Assembly: GCF_001050345.1 (NCBI RefSeq) | Contig: NZ_LFMW01000021.1 | Span: forward strand, 182,408-246,407 | Length of the DNA stretch: 64,000 bases | Reading direction: 5' to 3' | Source of the DNA: Pseudomonas fildesensis | GTDB lineage: Bacteria; Pseudomonadota; Gammaproteobacteria; Pseudomonadales; Pseudomonadaceae | In this document: in pieces, positions 9,128-17,712 of the stretch | Layout: every line of letters begins with the position of its first letter | Numbering within the stretch: position 1 is the stretch's first letter | The notes under the pieces: generated by a model | Database searches by the model: none | The model's input: only the letters and a program-made list of their open reading frames with translations | What the model was told of the DNA's origin: nothing | Made by a program: the position numbers and the translations under genes

Positions 9128-9463
9128 TTAGAGCACCGTGATGGCTCCTCCGGAACCGACGCGTTGCCAAGGTAAACCGAGCACTAAAGCTTGAAGTTGC
9201 TCTGCATCCAACTCAACTTCAAAACCGTGCCGCACGCCTGGCCAAAAGAAACGACCTTGATTCAAGCGCCGGGCAGCCAACCAAATCCCCACACCGTCAT
9301 GCACCAGCACTTTCACACGATTGGCGCGGCGGTTGGCGAACAGATAAGCACAGTGCGGCTTCGCCGCACCGAAGACCGCCACGACTCGCGCCAGAGCGGT
9401 TTCAGTGCCGGCCCGCATGTCCATGGGCTCGATGGCGAGCCAGATGGTGTCGATGCGGATCAT
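9128..9463 (-). CDS. tnpB: IS66 accessory protein TnpB (Orf2)
   Basis: A small protein of 111 residues with the IS66 Orf2 pattern: MIRIDTIWLAIEPMDMRAG, CAYLFANRRANRVKVLVHDG and a GIWLAARRLNQGRFFWP block. It is required with TnpA for IS66 transposition; its molecular role is not known. Start ATG 9463 overlaps the end of tnpA by four bases. Confidence 0.93.
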   Translation of the reverse strand: MIRIDTIWLAIEPMDMRAGTETALARVVAVFGAAKPHCAYLFANRRANRVKVLVHDGVGIWLAARRLNQGRFFWPGVRHGFEVELDAEQLQALVLGLPWQRVGSGGAITVL

Positions 9464-9792
9464 CGCAGCAGGTCTCGCAGGAAAGCGGAACATGTCGCTG
9501 CATTTTCTGCTGGCCAGCTCAGCACGACTACGCCTTTTGAATGAGGCAGTTCGATTCGAATCGTGGCCGGAAGAACTTGAGGGGCCGCTGTCGAAGGCAA
9601 GGCCTTGACCGGAATAAAAGCAGTTTGCAGTGCCAGGTTTTTCTGCCCATGCACCCGAATCCATTTATGGACGAGGTTGGCATTGAGGTTGTGGGTCAAG
9701 GCGACATTGGCAATTGAGGTGTCAGCCTGCGCACACTCGGCGATGACCTGTGCCTTAAAGGACTTGGAATAGGAACGGCGTTCTTGTGGCAT
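9460..9792 (-). CDS. tnpA: IS66 accessory protein TnpA (helix-turn-helix)
   Basis: The first gene of the element, 110 residues from ATG 9792 (MPQERRSYSKSFKAQVI). It has a transposase_8/IS3-OrfA-like helix-turn-helix: VIAECAQADTSIANVALTHN, then LVHKWIRVH. The C-terminal half (IRIELPHSKGVVVLSWP) is usual for IS66 TnpA. It ends in an ATGA overlap with tnpB. Confidence 0.92.
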   Translation of the reverse strand: MPQERRSYSKSFKAQVIAECAQADTSIANVALTHNLNANLVHKWIRVHGQKNLALQTAFIPVKALPSTAAPQVLPATIRIELPHSKGVVVLSWPAENAATCSAFLRDLLR

Positions 9793-9895
9793 GGGCGTCC
9801 GCTTAAAAAGGCTAAAAATGGTGTCCACTTAAATTTAGGTGGACACCATCGCCATTAATTCTGGAGTTCGAAAGGTGTGTTTCCGGAACGCTTAC

Positions 9896-10235
9896 GCGTG
9901 GCAGGCCTCAAAGGCTAATGTTTCACTCGGATCAGGGCCCAATATGGCAGCCGTCAGTTTCGCCAACGGCTCTGGCGTTACCGCATGCGCCAAAGCATGA
10001 GCCGTCGTGGAAACTGTTGGGATAATGCGCCGATGGAGCGTGTGTTTCGCAGCTTGAAAACTGAATGGATACCAACCGTGGGCTACATGACGGCTCAAGA
10101 AGCGCACCGCGACATCAGTCATTACCTGATGCATCGGTACAACTGGATTAGACCGCACCAATTCAACAACGGACTGGCCCCAGCTCAGGCCGAGAAAAAA
10201 CTTAACGTCGTGTCCGGGATTAGTTGATGACTACA
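9896..10235 (+). pseudogene. IS3-family transposase (OrfB) 3' remnant
   Basis: The 3' third of an IS3-group OrfB transposase. The integrase-core end is clear: FHSDQG, SRRGNCWDNAPMERVFRSLK with the catalytic Glu, then YNWIRPHQFNNGLAPAQAE and a stop at 10225-10227. The 5' part is missing because the IS66 element sits at 9895. A one-base loss at about 9930-9935 shifts the frame between HSDQG and YGSRQF. The likely terminal repeat ends at ACTACA 10235. A second, more decayed copy of the same segment is at 56425-56704. Confidence 0.88.
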
Positions 10236-10261
10236 CCTTGAGTGTCGGGTCGAAAGCCACC

Positions 10262-10450
10262 TCAATATTGCGTGTTAATTTCACGGATTGGCTTTAGCAC
10301 TATCGATCCGTCAGCCAACTCGATGCTCAATGAATCACCTAAACCGACATCCATTGCTGCGAGAACATCCGGTGGGAGATCTATGATGATGTCCCCACTG
10401 CTATCGTCAGGATCCTGGCATATCACAGTCGTTGCCAATGAATCATTCAT
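10262..10450 (-). CDS. AbrB/MazE-type antitoxin-like protein (orphan)
   Basis: A 62-residue protein with a SpoVT/AbrB swapped-hairpin domain: DIIIDLPPDVLAAMDVG, then LGDSLSIELADGSIVLKPI. Such proteins are usually antitoxin or repressor subunits that bind their own promoter. No toxin gene is visible: downstream on the minus strand the IS3 remnant ends only 26 bases after the stop, and upstream there is only a short unrecognised stretch before an IS66 remnant. The partner may have been lost to the insertions, or the protein acts alone. ATG 10450 is preferred to 10459. Confidence 0.75.
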   Translation of the reverse strand: MNDSLATTVICQDPDDSSGDIIIDLPPDVLAAMDVGLGDSLSIELADGSIVLKPIREINTQY

Positions 10451-10605
10451 TAGATGCAAGCTCCGTTCTCGACCGAAAATCTAGACTATATCCTGAACAC
10501 GGCACGTTAAAAATCCGCACCTTCCTCAACCCTGAGCATCCAGCTGTCTTTAGCACCGGCACAGGGATGATCAACAAGCCCGACAGCTATTGGTTGACCG
10601 CTATA

Positions 10606-10997
10606 GATAAACGACCGCCGCCAGATCGGAGAGCTGGCTGGTGGCATAAGCCCAGACATAAGCGCGATGAGTTTTCTTCGCGCCAGGTGTCAGCATTTGT
10701 ACCGGGGTCTCGTCGGCGTGGACGACGCCATGCGTCAGCACAGCTTCGCGCAGCGCATCAACCAGCGGCTGTAATTTGCCCACCCACTGCACCAAGGTCG
10801 AACGGGCGATGGGCAGCCCGGCGCGGCCAAAGATTTTCTCTTGGCGATACAGCGGCAGATGGTCGGCGAACTTAGCCACCATGGCGTGGGCCAGCAGACC
10901 CGCCGTCGGTTTGCAGTGCAAGGTTTTTCTGCCCATGCACCCCAATCCATTTATTGACGAGGTTAGCATCAGGAAGGTGTGTTGCCCGGACGGTTAC
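10606..10997 (-). pseudogene. IS66 remnant with internal deletions
   Basis: This segment is a near copy of parts of the IS66 element at 7518-9895. It starts with the tnpC region AYVWAYATSQ to HADETPVQML and LPLYRQEKIFGRAGL (equivalent to 8195-8510), joins directly to a piece of tnpA (equivalent to about 9626-9690), and ends in a terminal repeat that reads GTAACCGTCCGGGCAACACACC on the minus strand, outer edge at 10997. A 12-base-scale gap is also present inside the tnpC part. It cannot encode a functional protein. Confidence 0.88.
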
Positions 10998-11251
10998 GGA
11001 AAATATCTGAATATATCCTGCTGACTATAAATTATAGTCAGCAGGATATATTCAGATATACACCAAATCTGCACGCCTGTTGGTGCGTCGCTAAATGACC
11101 CACAAGCCCCAGTAACAATCATCCCGAGCTCAGCATTGGTATGGTCTATGATGTAGTGACTTGGGTCAGTGATGTTTTCAGCATCTGGGTCAATCCTCTC
11201 TTGGCGATAATAGCTTCTGCTAGCCACCAGCAAGGCGGCAATGAGGTTCAT
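10994..11251 (-). CDS. Small unknown protein running into the palindrome
   Basis: From ATG 11251 the frame reads MNLIAALLVASRSYYRQER, then a protein-like stretch with DPSHYIIDHTNAELGMIVTG and GVQIW, after which it enters the palindrome (11059 onwards) and ends at 10994. The last 20 or so residues are therefore palindrome-encoded and probably not native. I do not recognise a family. It overlaps the start of the small ORF 11220-11393 in another frame, so the two may be pieces of one broken gene. Confidence 0.35.
   Translation of the reverse strand: MNLIAALLVASRSYYRQERIDPDAENITDPSHYIIDHTNAELGMIVTGACGSFSDAPTGVQIWCISEYILLTIIYSQQDIFRYFP
11003..11059. repeat. 57-nt perfect palindrome (28-bp arms, 1-nt centre)
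   Basis: Positions 11003-11030 are exactly complementary to 11032-11059 around a single A at 11031. The arms are AT-rich and include CTGCTGACTATAA. It begins six bases after the terminal repeat of the IS66 remnant. A duplex this long with almost no loop would be a strong cruciform or hairpin. It also truncates the small frame reading into it from the right. Confidence 0.95.
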
Positions 11252-11393
11252 GTTCGATTCCAAATTGCAAGGCCGCATCAAGAAATCTATGAGCTGCATC
11301 ATTAGATCTATTTGCCACCATGCGCCGAGCTTCGGCCTCAGATTGAGCTTTTAAAAACCACTTAGAAGTTTTGACTTTACGTCTTCCTTTCAT
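11220..11393 (-). CDS. Small basic ORF, 57 residues, unknown
   Basis: ATG 11393 preceded by AGAGGCG, stop at 11220. The product starts MKGRRKVKTSKWFLKAQ and continues with an Ala/Arg-rich helix (EAEARRMVANRSNDAAHRF). No family recognised. Its end overlaps the start of the next frame (ATG 11251), which suggests either coupling or a frameshift within one gene. Confidence 0.35.
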   Translation of the reverse strand: MKGRRKVKTSKWFLKAQSEAEARRMVANRSNDAAHRFLDAALQFGIEHEPHCRLAGG

Positions 11394-11580
11394 AGGCGCC
11401 TCTGGTGAACACAGCGGGGGGGCTTCGTCGTCGCGTTCGTCATAGCCTATCGTCGGCAGCGATGATTAGCCTGAAGGTGCTAAGTTTAAAAGACAGAGGT
11501 ATCCGCACCCTCCTCCCCCTTATGCTTTTCAAAAAGGTCTCATTTGGAATTGAGCTACGGCACCAATGAAGAGTCAACAG

Positions 11581-12108
11581 CTACTCAGGGGCATCCTCCG
11601 CATCAACTAAATTTACCGCGTTGACCATCCGAGTGATGACGATAGACAACCAAGTTTGATGGGCGGCAAGCTCTGGATCAATTTCACCATTCGCATTGGA
11701 CGTTTCATAGAGTGATCTCCAGCCCAGTATATCTGCTGGGTCGACCCTTGCGTTGTCTCTGAATACAGCCTTTGAAGCGAGCCGATAGGCGTATGTGTCT
11801 AAGCAAGTGTCATCCGCTATCCTTAGCTCTACGCGGCCAAAATCAAACACACTTTCAGCGATCCATCGCTGAGAGCCGTTAAATTCTGGAGGAACTGCCA
11901 GCAGGACACCAACGATGGCCTTATCTGAATTGGGCCGATCCATTTCGTTGAACAGGTCGATCAGATTTTGGCCGGAAATACGCTTGATAATCTCTACACC
12001 CTGCTCAGGCTGGGAGACGTTCGCCACTGCGACAATAAGCATAGTTGACGGACTTCGCTCATTCCTTGTGGCGGATAACTGACGGACACTCATCTGTACT
12101 CCGGCCAT
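11581..12108 (-). CDS. Hypothetical protein, 175 residues
   Basis: A soluble-looking acidic protein with no signal peptide or membrane segment. Recognisable stretches are STMLIVAVANVSQPEQGVEI near the start and RVDPADILGWRSLYETSNAN near the end. I recognise no family. It is divergent from the XRE regulator at 12193, with about 85 bases between them, so the regulator could control it. An internal start at MSVRQL is possible. Confidence 0.5.
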   Translation of the reverse strand: MAGVQMSVRQLSATRNERSPSTMLIVAVANVSQPEQGVEIIKRISGQNLIDLFNEMDRPNSDKAIVGVLLAVPPEFNGSQRWIAESVFDFGRVELRIADDTCLDTYAYRLASKAVFRDNARVDPADILGWRSLYETSNANGEIDPELAAHQTWLSIVITRMVNAVNLVDAEDAPE

Positions 12109-12192
12109 AAGAACCTCGCTAAATGAACACTATAGATTGTAGCCCTATAGAGCTCAAGAAGGCTTCATCGTTCCTTTTGTGGATTAAGCAAA

Positions 12193-12483
12193 ATGGAGCT
12201 GCGAGAAGCGTTTGCCATTGCGTTGCGCAATACACGGATTCGCCACGGGTTGACCCAAGAAGATTTTGGAATCGTCAGCAGTAGGACATACCTCAGCACC
12301 CTGGAGCGAGGGCTCAAGAACGTCACTTTGGAGAAGGCATCGGAGCTTGCTAGCAGAATGGGTGTACATCCGCTGACCCTTCTTCTCGAGAGTTTTTTGC
12401 TCCTCGATCGTGATACGGATTTAGACTCGTTGCTTGAACGTATCAGACATGAAAGCCTTTCCTCTCAGGCTCGCAAGTCCTAG
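12193..12483 (+). CDS. XRE-family helix-turn-helix regulator
   Basis: A 96-residue protein that is almost wholly one Cro/C1-type DNA-binding domain. Residues 4-60 hold FAIALRNTRIRHGLTQEDFG, the recognition-helix region SSRTYLSTLERG, and VTLEKASELASRMGVHPLTL. The short acidic C-terminal tail has no sensing domain. It likely represses its own divergent promoter region shared with the 175-residue gene. No strong ribosome site is seen before ATG 12193. Confidence 0.82.
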   Translation: MELREAFAIALRNTRIRHGLTQEDFGIVSSRTYLSTLERGLKNVTLEKASELASRMGVHPLTLLLESFLLLDRDTDLDSLLERIRHESLSSQARKS

Positions 12484-12489
12484 ATAGAG

Positions 12490-12870
12490 GCCGGAACAGG
12501 CGCTGCGGCATGTGACGCGGATTTTTATAAGGTACGAACTGGACAAGTTGTGGGCCGCATTCCCGGGCTTTGGCTCTGGCGCCAGCATGATGCTCGGCCT
12601 GACGCTCATCGGGACTGATATTTTTTTGGTGCCACGGGCGAAGTGCATTTCGCTTGCTTGCCTTGCGCAGCCCGAGAAGTAATGGATGGCCCGGTGGCGA
12701 GACAAATCTTGGAGAGTTTGCGGAGTACCGTTTTCTTCGAGATAGGCGACAGACGCACAGGTCACCCAGCGAAACCGGTCGAGTTGGCGCGCAACGAGCT
12801 TTGAGTCATCGAGCTCGCGTGTACGAATAACGCAATCGACACGCTCTTGAACCAGATCAACCTGCCGATC
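12490..12870 (-). pseudogene. LysR-type regulator, decayed effector-binding part
   Basis: Translation of the minus strand from about 12870 gives a LysR co-inducer domain: QERVDCVIRTRELDDSKL, VARQLDRFRWVTCASVAYLEEN, GTPQTLQDLSRHRAIHYFSG. The N-terminal helix-turn-helix is absent and the sequence after about 12600 no longer follows the family in one frame. There is no plausible start codon. It lies between the XRE gene and another pseudogene, in a decayed stretch. Confidence 0.75.
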
Positions 12871-12887
12871 ACCTCAACTCACAAAAA

Positions 12888-13822
12888 TCACCCATCATTT
12901 CCACCAATGCGTACCCCGCCGTCCCCCATCTGCATCAATGCACCTGCAGTGATCTGAATATATTCACGCATCCTTACCGTGCCCAACCAATCACCCGGAA
13001 TACCTTGCACGCCATAATACGCACCAGCCACCTGCCCGACGATTGCCGCCGTAGTGTCCGCATCATCCCCCAGATTCACCAACATCAGCACCGCCTCGGC
13101 AAAGCTTTCTGAATGCTGGAAACACCACAGCGCTGCTTACAACGAAGCGACTGCATAACCTGAGCCTACAATGTCAGCACGTACCTTTCCCGGTAAGTCC
13201 CTTGAGCAATCGCTGTTACCTTTGGCTCGATCAAATCGGCGCTATCCACCTTCAGCTCCTGCGTTTTCGCCTCTCCAGGTAAGGCATTGGCGATCACCTT
13301 CGAAAGTACCAAACAGCACTCCACCGCCTCTTCAACGGCGTGTGTCGTAAGGGAGCTAGCGGCCGAAAAGGTTCGGATTCGATTGGTATCAGGGAAGTAA
13401 AACAGCACGACCGGGGCCAGACGCATGATGGAACCGTTGTCGGCCGAGTAACGGCCCGCCGAGCCGGCGTAGGGGTCGCCGTTTCTTTGAAAATCAGCCA
13501 ATGCCTGGCGCACCGTCAGACCTATGTCGAAGCACACACCGGTAGAGCTCAAATATCCCGATGTTCACCAGCTTAGATAGCGCTCTATCTGATCGACAGT
13601 GTCAAAACTGCGCTTTTCCAGCAAGCTTTCCGCCAAGCAGAGCGCCATGAACGTGTCATCAGTCCATTGGCCAGGCTGAAGATCGAAAGGACATCCACCG
13701 GTCATGTCTGTGACAGGAGCAAATGAGCCGCGGGGCATAAACTCAACAGAGGTCCCTACGGCATCACCAAAGGCCAGGCGTAGTAAGCAGCCCCGAAAGC
13801 GATCCAGCGCAGAGATAGGCAT
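12888..13822 (-). pseudogene. ADP-ribosylglycohydrolase-family protein, multiply disrupted
   Basis: The three pieces together follow the ADP-ribosyl-[dinitrogenase reductase]-hydrolase/ADP-ribosylglycohydrolase (DraG-like) family, which removes ADP-ribose using two metal ions. The N-terminus has RFRGCLLRLAFGDAVG and the metal motif GQWTDDTFMAL; the middle has DNGSIMRLAP; the C-terminus has LGDDADTTAAIVGQVAGAYYG. An in-frame TGA interrupts it at 13565-13567 (after RYLSW). A frameshift follows at about 13185-13190 (near RERYV/KVRADIV), and there is a TAA near 13140, where the frame otherwise continues AALWCFQHSE. All lesions lie within otherwise well conserved sequence, so decay is recent. Confidence 0.88.
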
Positions 13823-14435
13823 TTGTGATCAGCTCATAGACATTCTAGGTTGCAGCACTATTCCAGTTCAGCCCTACTCGGTATGTAGGAAGCGACTGAC
13901 TAGTTCGTGCGACGTGCGAGTCATTGCAACGCAGGGAGACACGACTATCACCTACTGCACTGACTGATCCAGATCACTTCGACAAAGCGATACTTTTTCC
14001 TCGCTGCCTTGGCAGCTTCTTGCTCAGCCACGAGGGAACTGAGCGTATCACCCTCATGCACTATTTCGTACATTCTCCCTTCAAACTAATTACCCACTCT
14101 GAGCGTCACCCGAAGTCTAGAGGTGAAAACCTATGGAATTATTTGTTTTTCAGACCTTAGACTCGGTATTGCTGAGATTTCCGGAGCAGGATCTTTTCTA
14201 TATTTATTGGCCGCCGACACGACGGGCTCAGACACACCAAACAATGCCCGGCGCATCTCTTTTTTTTCGGTTATCTCATTCTTTATTATATCACTCGGCA
14301 AACATTAAAAAATAGCTTTTGACTGTGAATTAGAGATGCAGTCAATAAAAAGCTTATTCAGCACCTCGAGAAAGTGCAGATTGATGTTCCTCGGGCGAAA
14401 TACAGAGGTCCATCATTCTGATATCCGAGAATGGC
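13823..14435. other. Intergenic stretch, one weak small frame
   Basis: About 600 bases with no convincing gene. On the minus strand a 56-residue frame (14131-14301, TTG start, core RRALFGVSEPVVSAANKY) looks protein-like but has no ribosome site and no known family. Plus-strand frames are less convincing. Probably decayed DNA plus the 3' flank of the DUF4354 gene. Confidence 0.4.
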
Positions 14436-14816
14436 TTATTTGCATACTCCAGAGAGTTTGATCATCAGCGGCTTATGCACGCCGGGATCGACCGATGAGA
14501 AAACTGCCATACCTTGGACCGGGGCGCCTACTTTTAATTTTCCGACGGTGAGCACCTCATCCACAGTATTTAATTTGTATTCTTTTCCTTCGGCTCCATA
14601 AGCTTTCAAACAGTAGCCCGCCAAATCAAGTTCGCGTCCCTTTAGATTCCCCAGGGAAATTTCAAAACTTTGTGTATAGGCGCTTTTCTCGCCCACGGAC
14701 ATAGTGCCGGCAGATTTCTGTGTCGAGACTACTATTACGTGATCCAGAGATTTTGCATGTGCGGTGAAAGTAATGCAGCTCAGAGTGATCGAAGCAATGA
14801 TACTTGAAAAATTCAT
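14436..14816 (-). CDS. DUF4354-family secreted protein
   Basis: A 126-residue protein with a Sec signal peptide (NFSSIIASITLSCITFTAHA, cut before KSLD) and the DUF4354 body: GTMSVGEKSAYTQSFEISLG, LDLAGYCLKAYGAEGKEY, then GKLKVGAPVQGMAVFSS and a terminal Cys. The fold is probably a small beta-sandwich in the periplasm or outside; the function of the family is unknown. ATG 14816 is chosen because it gives a clean signal peptide; the frame opens 10 codons earlier at 14846. Confidence 0.8.
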   Translation of the reverse strand: MNFSSIIASITLSCITFTAHAKSLDHVIVVSTQKSAGTMSVGEKSAYTQSFEISLGNLKGRELDLAGYCLKAYGAEGKEYKLNTVDEVLTVGKLKVGAPVQGMAVFSSVDPGVHKPLMIKLSGVCK

Positions 14817-15264
14817 AGCAGGTCCGCTTACCAAATTAAACGTCAATCTTAAACAATCGAGCTCAAAGCCATGCGTGAATTACACGCAACCCACCTATTT
14901 TTCAGAGCGCCAAGCTGCCATTCTTTAAAAAGGATGCTCGACTTATAAATGAGCGGAGTTATTTCCATAGCGACACCTTCCGAAGGTAGAGAGGAAAAAT
15001 TCGCATCACACTACTTAATCGCACTGAATAACTTTGAAATCCTCCTGCGAGGCATAGCAACAGCCTTCGGTCGTATGAAGGCGGCCTTGTAATCGCTATA
15101 AGGTCATTGACGAAGCGCGCCATGTCGGACTCACTATGAATAACTCTGAATTCCGCTGAATAGCTGTATCAGAACTATTCTATTGGATGGCACTTTAATG
15201 TTTCTCTGATAACAACGTCAGCGTCTGTATGCCCCCTCACTGCCCTCGAAATGGAAGCGTCAAG
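14817..15264. other. Upstream region of the plus-strand radical-SAM gene
   Basis: About 450 bases between divergent genes with no open frame of note. It must contain the promoters of the DUF4354 gene (minus) and of the radical-SAM gene (plus). No riboswitch or clear operator was recognised. Confidence 0.4.
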
Positions 15265-16206
15265 ATGCGCCATCACCAGCAAAAAAATTGCACTTGCGGC
15301 TTATCGCGCGTTGATGAAGACCGGGTTGAGCTGACACCTTATTTCGGTTGTCCCTGCCGCTACTGCATCAAGAGAGCCCGCAGTGTGCGCTGCGAGCCTC
15401 TATCGATGAGTGAGGAAAACCTCATTACTGCCGTAGAGTACATACGCAACGACACACGCATCACTCAAGCCTCGATCACTGGCGGCGACCCGCTGGTAAA
15501 ACCAAAACAGCTGTTCGCGTTACTGGAAAACTTGGCGAGCATCCCCCATCTCAATAACATTCGTATCGCAACCAGGCATGCCCTGCTTCAACCAGAATGC
15601 ATTAATGAAGCATTTATCGAACGCATTGCCAGCTATAACTACGTCGACTATGCCTATCCTCTGCGCTCCACAAGCGTATCTCTGGACGTTGCAATCAACC
15701 ACGCCAGCGAGCTACAACCGGACGTCATCAGGGCGCTAAATGGCTTCAGCCGTCGGGGCATCAACGCACGTGGTCACGCAGTACTGCTCAAAGGGATCAA
15801 CGACGATTTCCACAGCCTTAAAAATCTTATCGATCATTTCCTCGCGGTTGGAATCACGCCTTATCACTTAATGCACTGTGCAGACGGCCCAGGTGGCGCA
15901 CCGCTGCGCACCAGCGTGAAAAAAGGCCACACCCTAATTACCCAATTGATGGCGTTTTCAGGCACCTATGCACTGCCTTATGGGTACGTCACGGCCGTGG
16001 GCACGCACTACATCACACCAGGCCAAGTCCTGCGCTACGAAAATATTGGCGGACAGCGTTTTATTCGCGCCCGCTCACCCTATCCAGCCGTGCGCTACAA
16101 AACACTTTCCGGTAACTCAAGCCTGCCGCCACTGCACGAAATTGATGCGCAAGGCTACATCGTCTCGCACTACCCAGATGGCAACGACGCCCTTCTCGTC
16201 TATTGA
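15265..16206 (+). CDS. KamA-like radical-SAM protein with altered cluster motif
   Basis: A 313-residue protein related to the lysine 2,3-aminomutase (KamA) branch of radical SAM enzymes: ITGGDPLVKPKQLFALLENL, then RGINARGHAVLLKGIND and GITPYHLMHCADG follow the family barrel. Two departures are visible. The cluster motif is C29-P-C31-R-Y-C34, that is C-x-C-x2-C in place of CX3CX2C. In the region that normally holds the PLP lysine the sequence is VGTHYITPG with no Lys. It may therefore bind its cluster differently, lack mutase activity, or act with the true KamA-like protein at 23215. ATG 15265 follows GGAAG; ATG 15229 is an alternative. An ATP-grasp gene follows after 15 bases. Confidence 0.75.
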   Translation: MRHHQQKNCTCGLSRVDEDRVELTPYFGCPCRYCIKRARSVRCEPLSMSEENLITAVEYIRNDTRITQASITGGDPLVKPKQLFALLENLASIPHLNNIRIATRHALLQPECINEAFIERIASYNYVDYAYPLRSTSVSLDVAINHASELQPDVIRALNGFSRRGINARGHAVLLKGINDDFHSLKNLIDHFLAVGITPYHLMHCADGPGGAPLRTSVKKGHTLITQLMAFSGTYALPYGYVTAVGTHYITPGQVLRYENIGGQRFIRARSPYPAVRYKTLSGNSSLPPLHEIDAQGYIVSHYPDGNDALLVY

Positions 16207-16221
16207 CCCACTAAGCGCCCT

Positions 16222-17528
16222 ATGAAACCACTCCCTGTTATCGTTATAGAAAACTTGATCATCCGCCTGCCAAACTTACATGCCATTGCCGTCGCGGCCA
16301 CTCAAGCCGGGTTGACTATGATTGCCATCGTACCTGACACCCTCACCCCTGATGATATAGACGCCTTGCCATTTTGCGCCATCCCCATCCAGGACTGGAG
16401 CAGCGCCGGCCTAGAAAAAATGGTGTGCAGCCTGGAACGATACGCAACCGTGGTCGGCATCGGCACCTCTACTGGATTCTTCACGCCCAAAGGGCTATTG
16501 GGCGCCCATGTTGCAGAACTTTGCGCACGGCGCGGTTTGCCGCATCCTCCTGTCGACGCGTTGTACCTCGCCAACAACAAGTTCGCCATGCGCCAGCGCC
16601 TACGTGAACGCAATGTCTATACCGCACGTTACGCACGCGTTATCGGCGATGCCAGCCTTGTAGTCGCCGCCGAGCATGTGGGCTTCCCACTGATACTGAA
16701 ACCCGTGGTGGGTTTGGGCTCAAGCTTTATTTCACGTTGTGAGAATATTGCCGACATGCGCCGAGTATTTCGCCATTACCAGAAGCATGCTCGTCATGGT
16801 TATTACACTGAATATTTTTGCGCCCACGACATTGGCGACGAACATTTCGAGCCCATGCGCGAGATGCTTGCCGAAGAGGCGATTGATGGCTATGAAATCA
16901 GTGTCGAGTGCTTATGCACCGGACATCAAATCCTGCTGCTGGTGATGCACGATAAGTTAGACGTAGAGCAGAGCTCATACTCATCCTATGAAAACCTCTT
17001 GGTCAGCCCCCCCGTTCGCCTTACGCTCAACGAACAGCAGCAAATTCTGATCTACACGCGCGTTGTATTGAACACGCTGGGTTTGAGGAATAGTTTCTGT
17101 CACGTTGAATTACGATACGACTCCAAAGGCCGTGCCAGCATCATCGAAGTTAATCCACGCGTTGGTGGAGTGCGTGGGCGGGAAAGCCTGCTAGCTTTGC
17201 GTGGTGTTGACTTTGCAGCTGTGTACGTTCAGCAGCTGCTGGGCAAACCGTTAGTTTCCCCGAGCCCCCCATGGCGTCCGGGTACCATGCAATGTCTGCG
17301 GTGTACCCACGAGTAAGTGGGATTTTAAGGGGGATCCACGGCGTCGAAGCGGCACGCCAACTGCCCGGTGTGCTGAGTGTGAATACCCATATAGCACCCG
17401 GTACGTCCATCGGCGGCGACTTTGAGGAGGTGTTTGCAGTGGATGCGTGGTTACGAGCAGATACACCGGCGGCTATCAAGGCGCTGGACCGGAAAGTCAG
17501 AGAACTGATCAAGATCGATATTGAATAG
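16222..17528 (+). pseudogene. ATP-grasp amino-acid ligase, frameshifted in a C run
   Basis: A carboxylate-amine ligase of the ATP-grasp fold, related to L-amino-acid ligases. Seen in order: a Rossmann-like N-terminus (PVIVIENLI), NNKFAMRQRL, the ATP-binding FPLILKPVVGLGSSF, GYEISVECL, and the metal site HVELRYD with IIEVNPRVGG. The first frame ends at 17316, but the C-terminal lobe continues in another frame (GYHAMSAVYPRVSGILRGI to the stop at 17526-17528). The switch is at the run of Cs at 17264-17269; one extra C would join the halves into about 435 residues, close to its paralogue at 21817. It forms a two-gene unit with the upstream radical-SAM gene. Real mutation, sequencing error or slippage cannot be told apart here. 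Confidence 0.82.
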
Positions 17529-17559
17529 TGATACGACATTAAAAACGTGAACGCAAACC

Positions 17560-17585
17560 AGCCCGGCAATCGCCGGGCTATTTCT
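17560..17585 (+). terminator. Rho-independent terminator of the radical-SAM/ATP-grasp unit
   Basis: Stem AGCCCGGC / GCCGGGCT (17560-17567 and 17572-17579) with an AATC loop, followed by ATTTCT. It lies about 30 bases after the ATP-grasp stop. Confidence 0.85.
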
Positions 17586-17712
17586 CCTTGAGATGTTCAG
17601 CGTCACTTGTAACGCGCCCGTTCTCTGGCAATCAGTTCCTCCGCCAGTGCCAAATGCACAGCGGGCTTGACACGTTGAAGCCAGCGGTCTCTACACCGCC
17701 CACTCCCATTCA

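Larger units (their letters stand above)
7518..9895 (-). mobile_element. IS66-family insertion sequence, tnpABC, one terminal repeat lost
   Basis: Three co-oriented genes (tnpA, tnpB, tnpC) in the order and overlap of IS66 elements. The outer end beyond tnpA is at 9895: read on the minus strand it starts GTAAGCGTTCCGG, the GTAAGCG tip typical of IS66 and also seen at the other IS66 end at 63836. At the tnpC side the stop codon lies only 13 bases from the pyrophosphatase stop and no GTAAGCG repeat is present, so that end is truncated or rearranged. The element landed in an IS3 transposase gene, whose remainder follows at 9896. Confidence 0.85.

Noticed and set aside
10432..10875. 147-residue plus-strand frame
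   Set aside because: Runs from intergenic DNA into the antisense of an IS66 remnant; a chance open frame.
16222..17316. ATP-grasp gene as complete 364-residue protein
   Set aside because: The last 20 residues are unlike the family and the family C-terminal lobe continues in the neighbouring frame.
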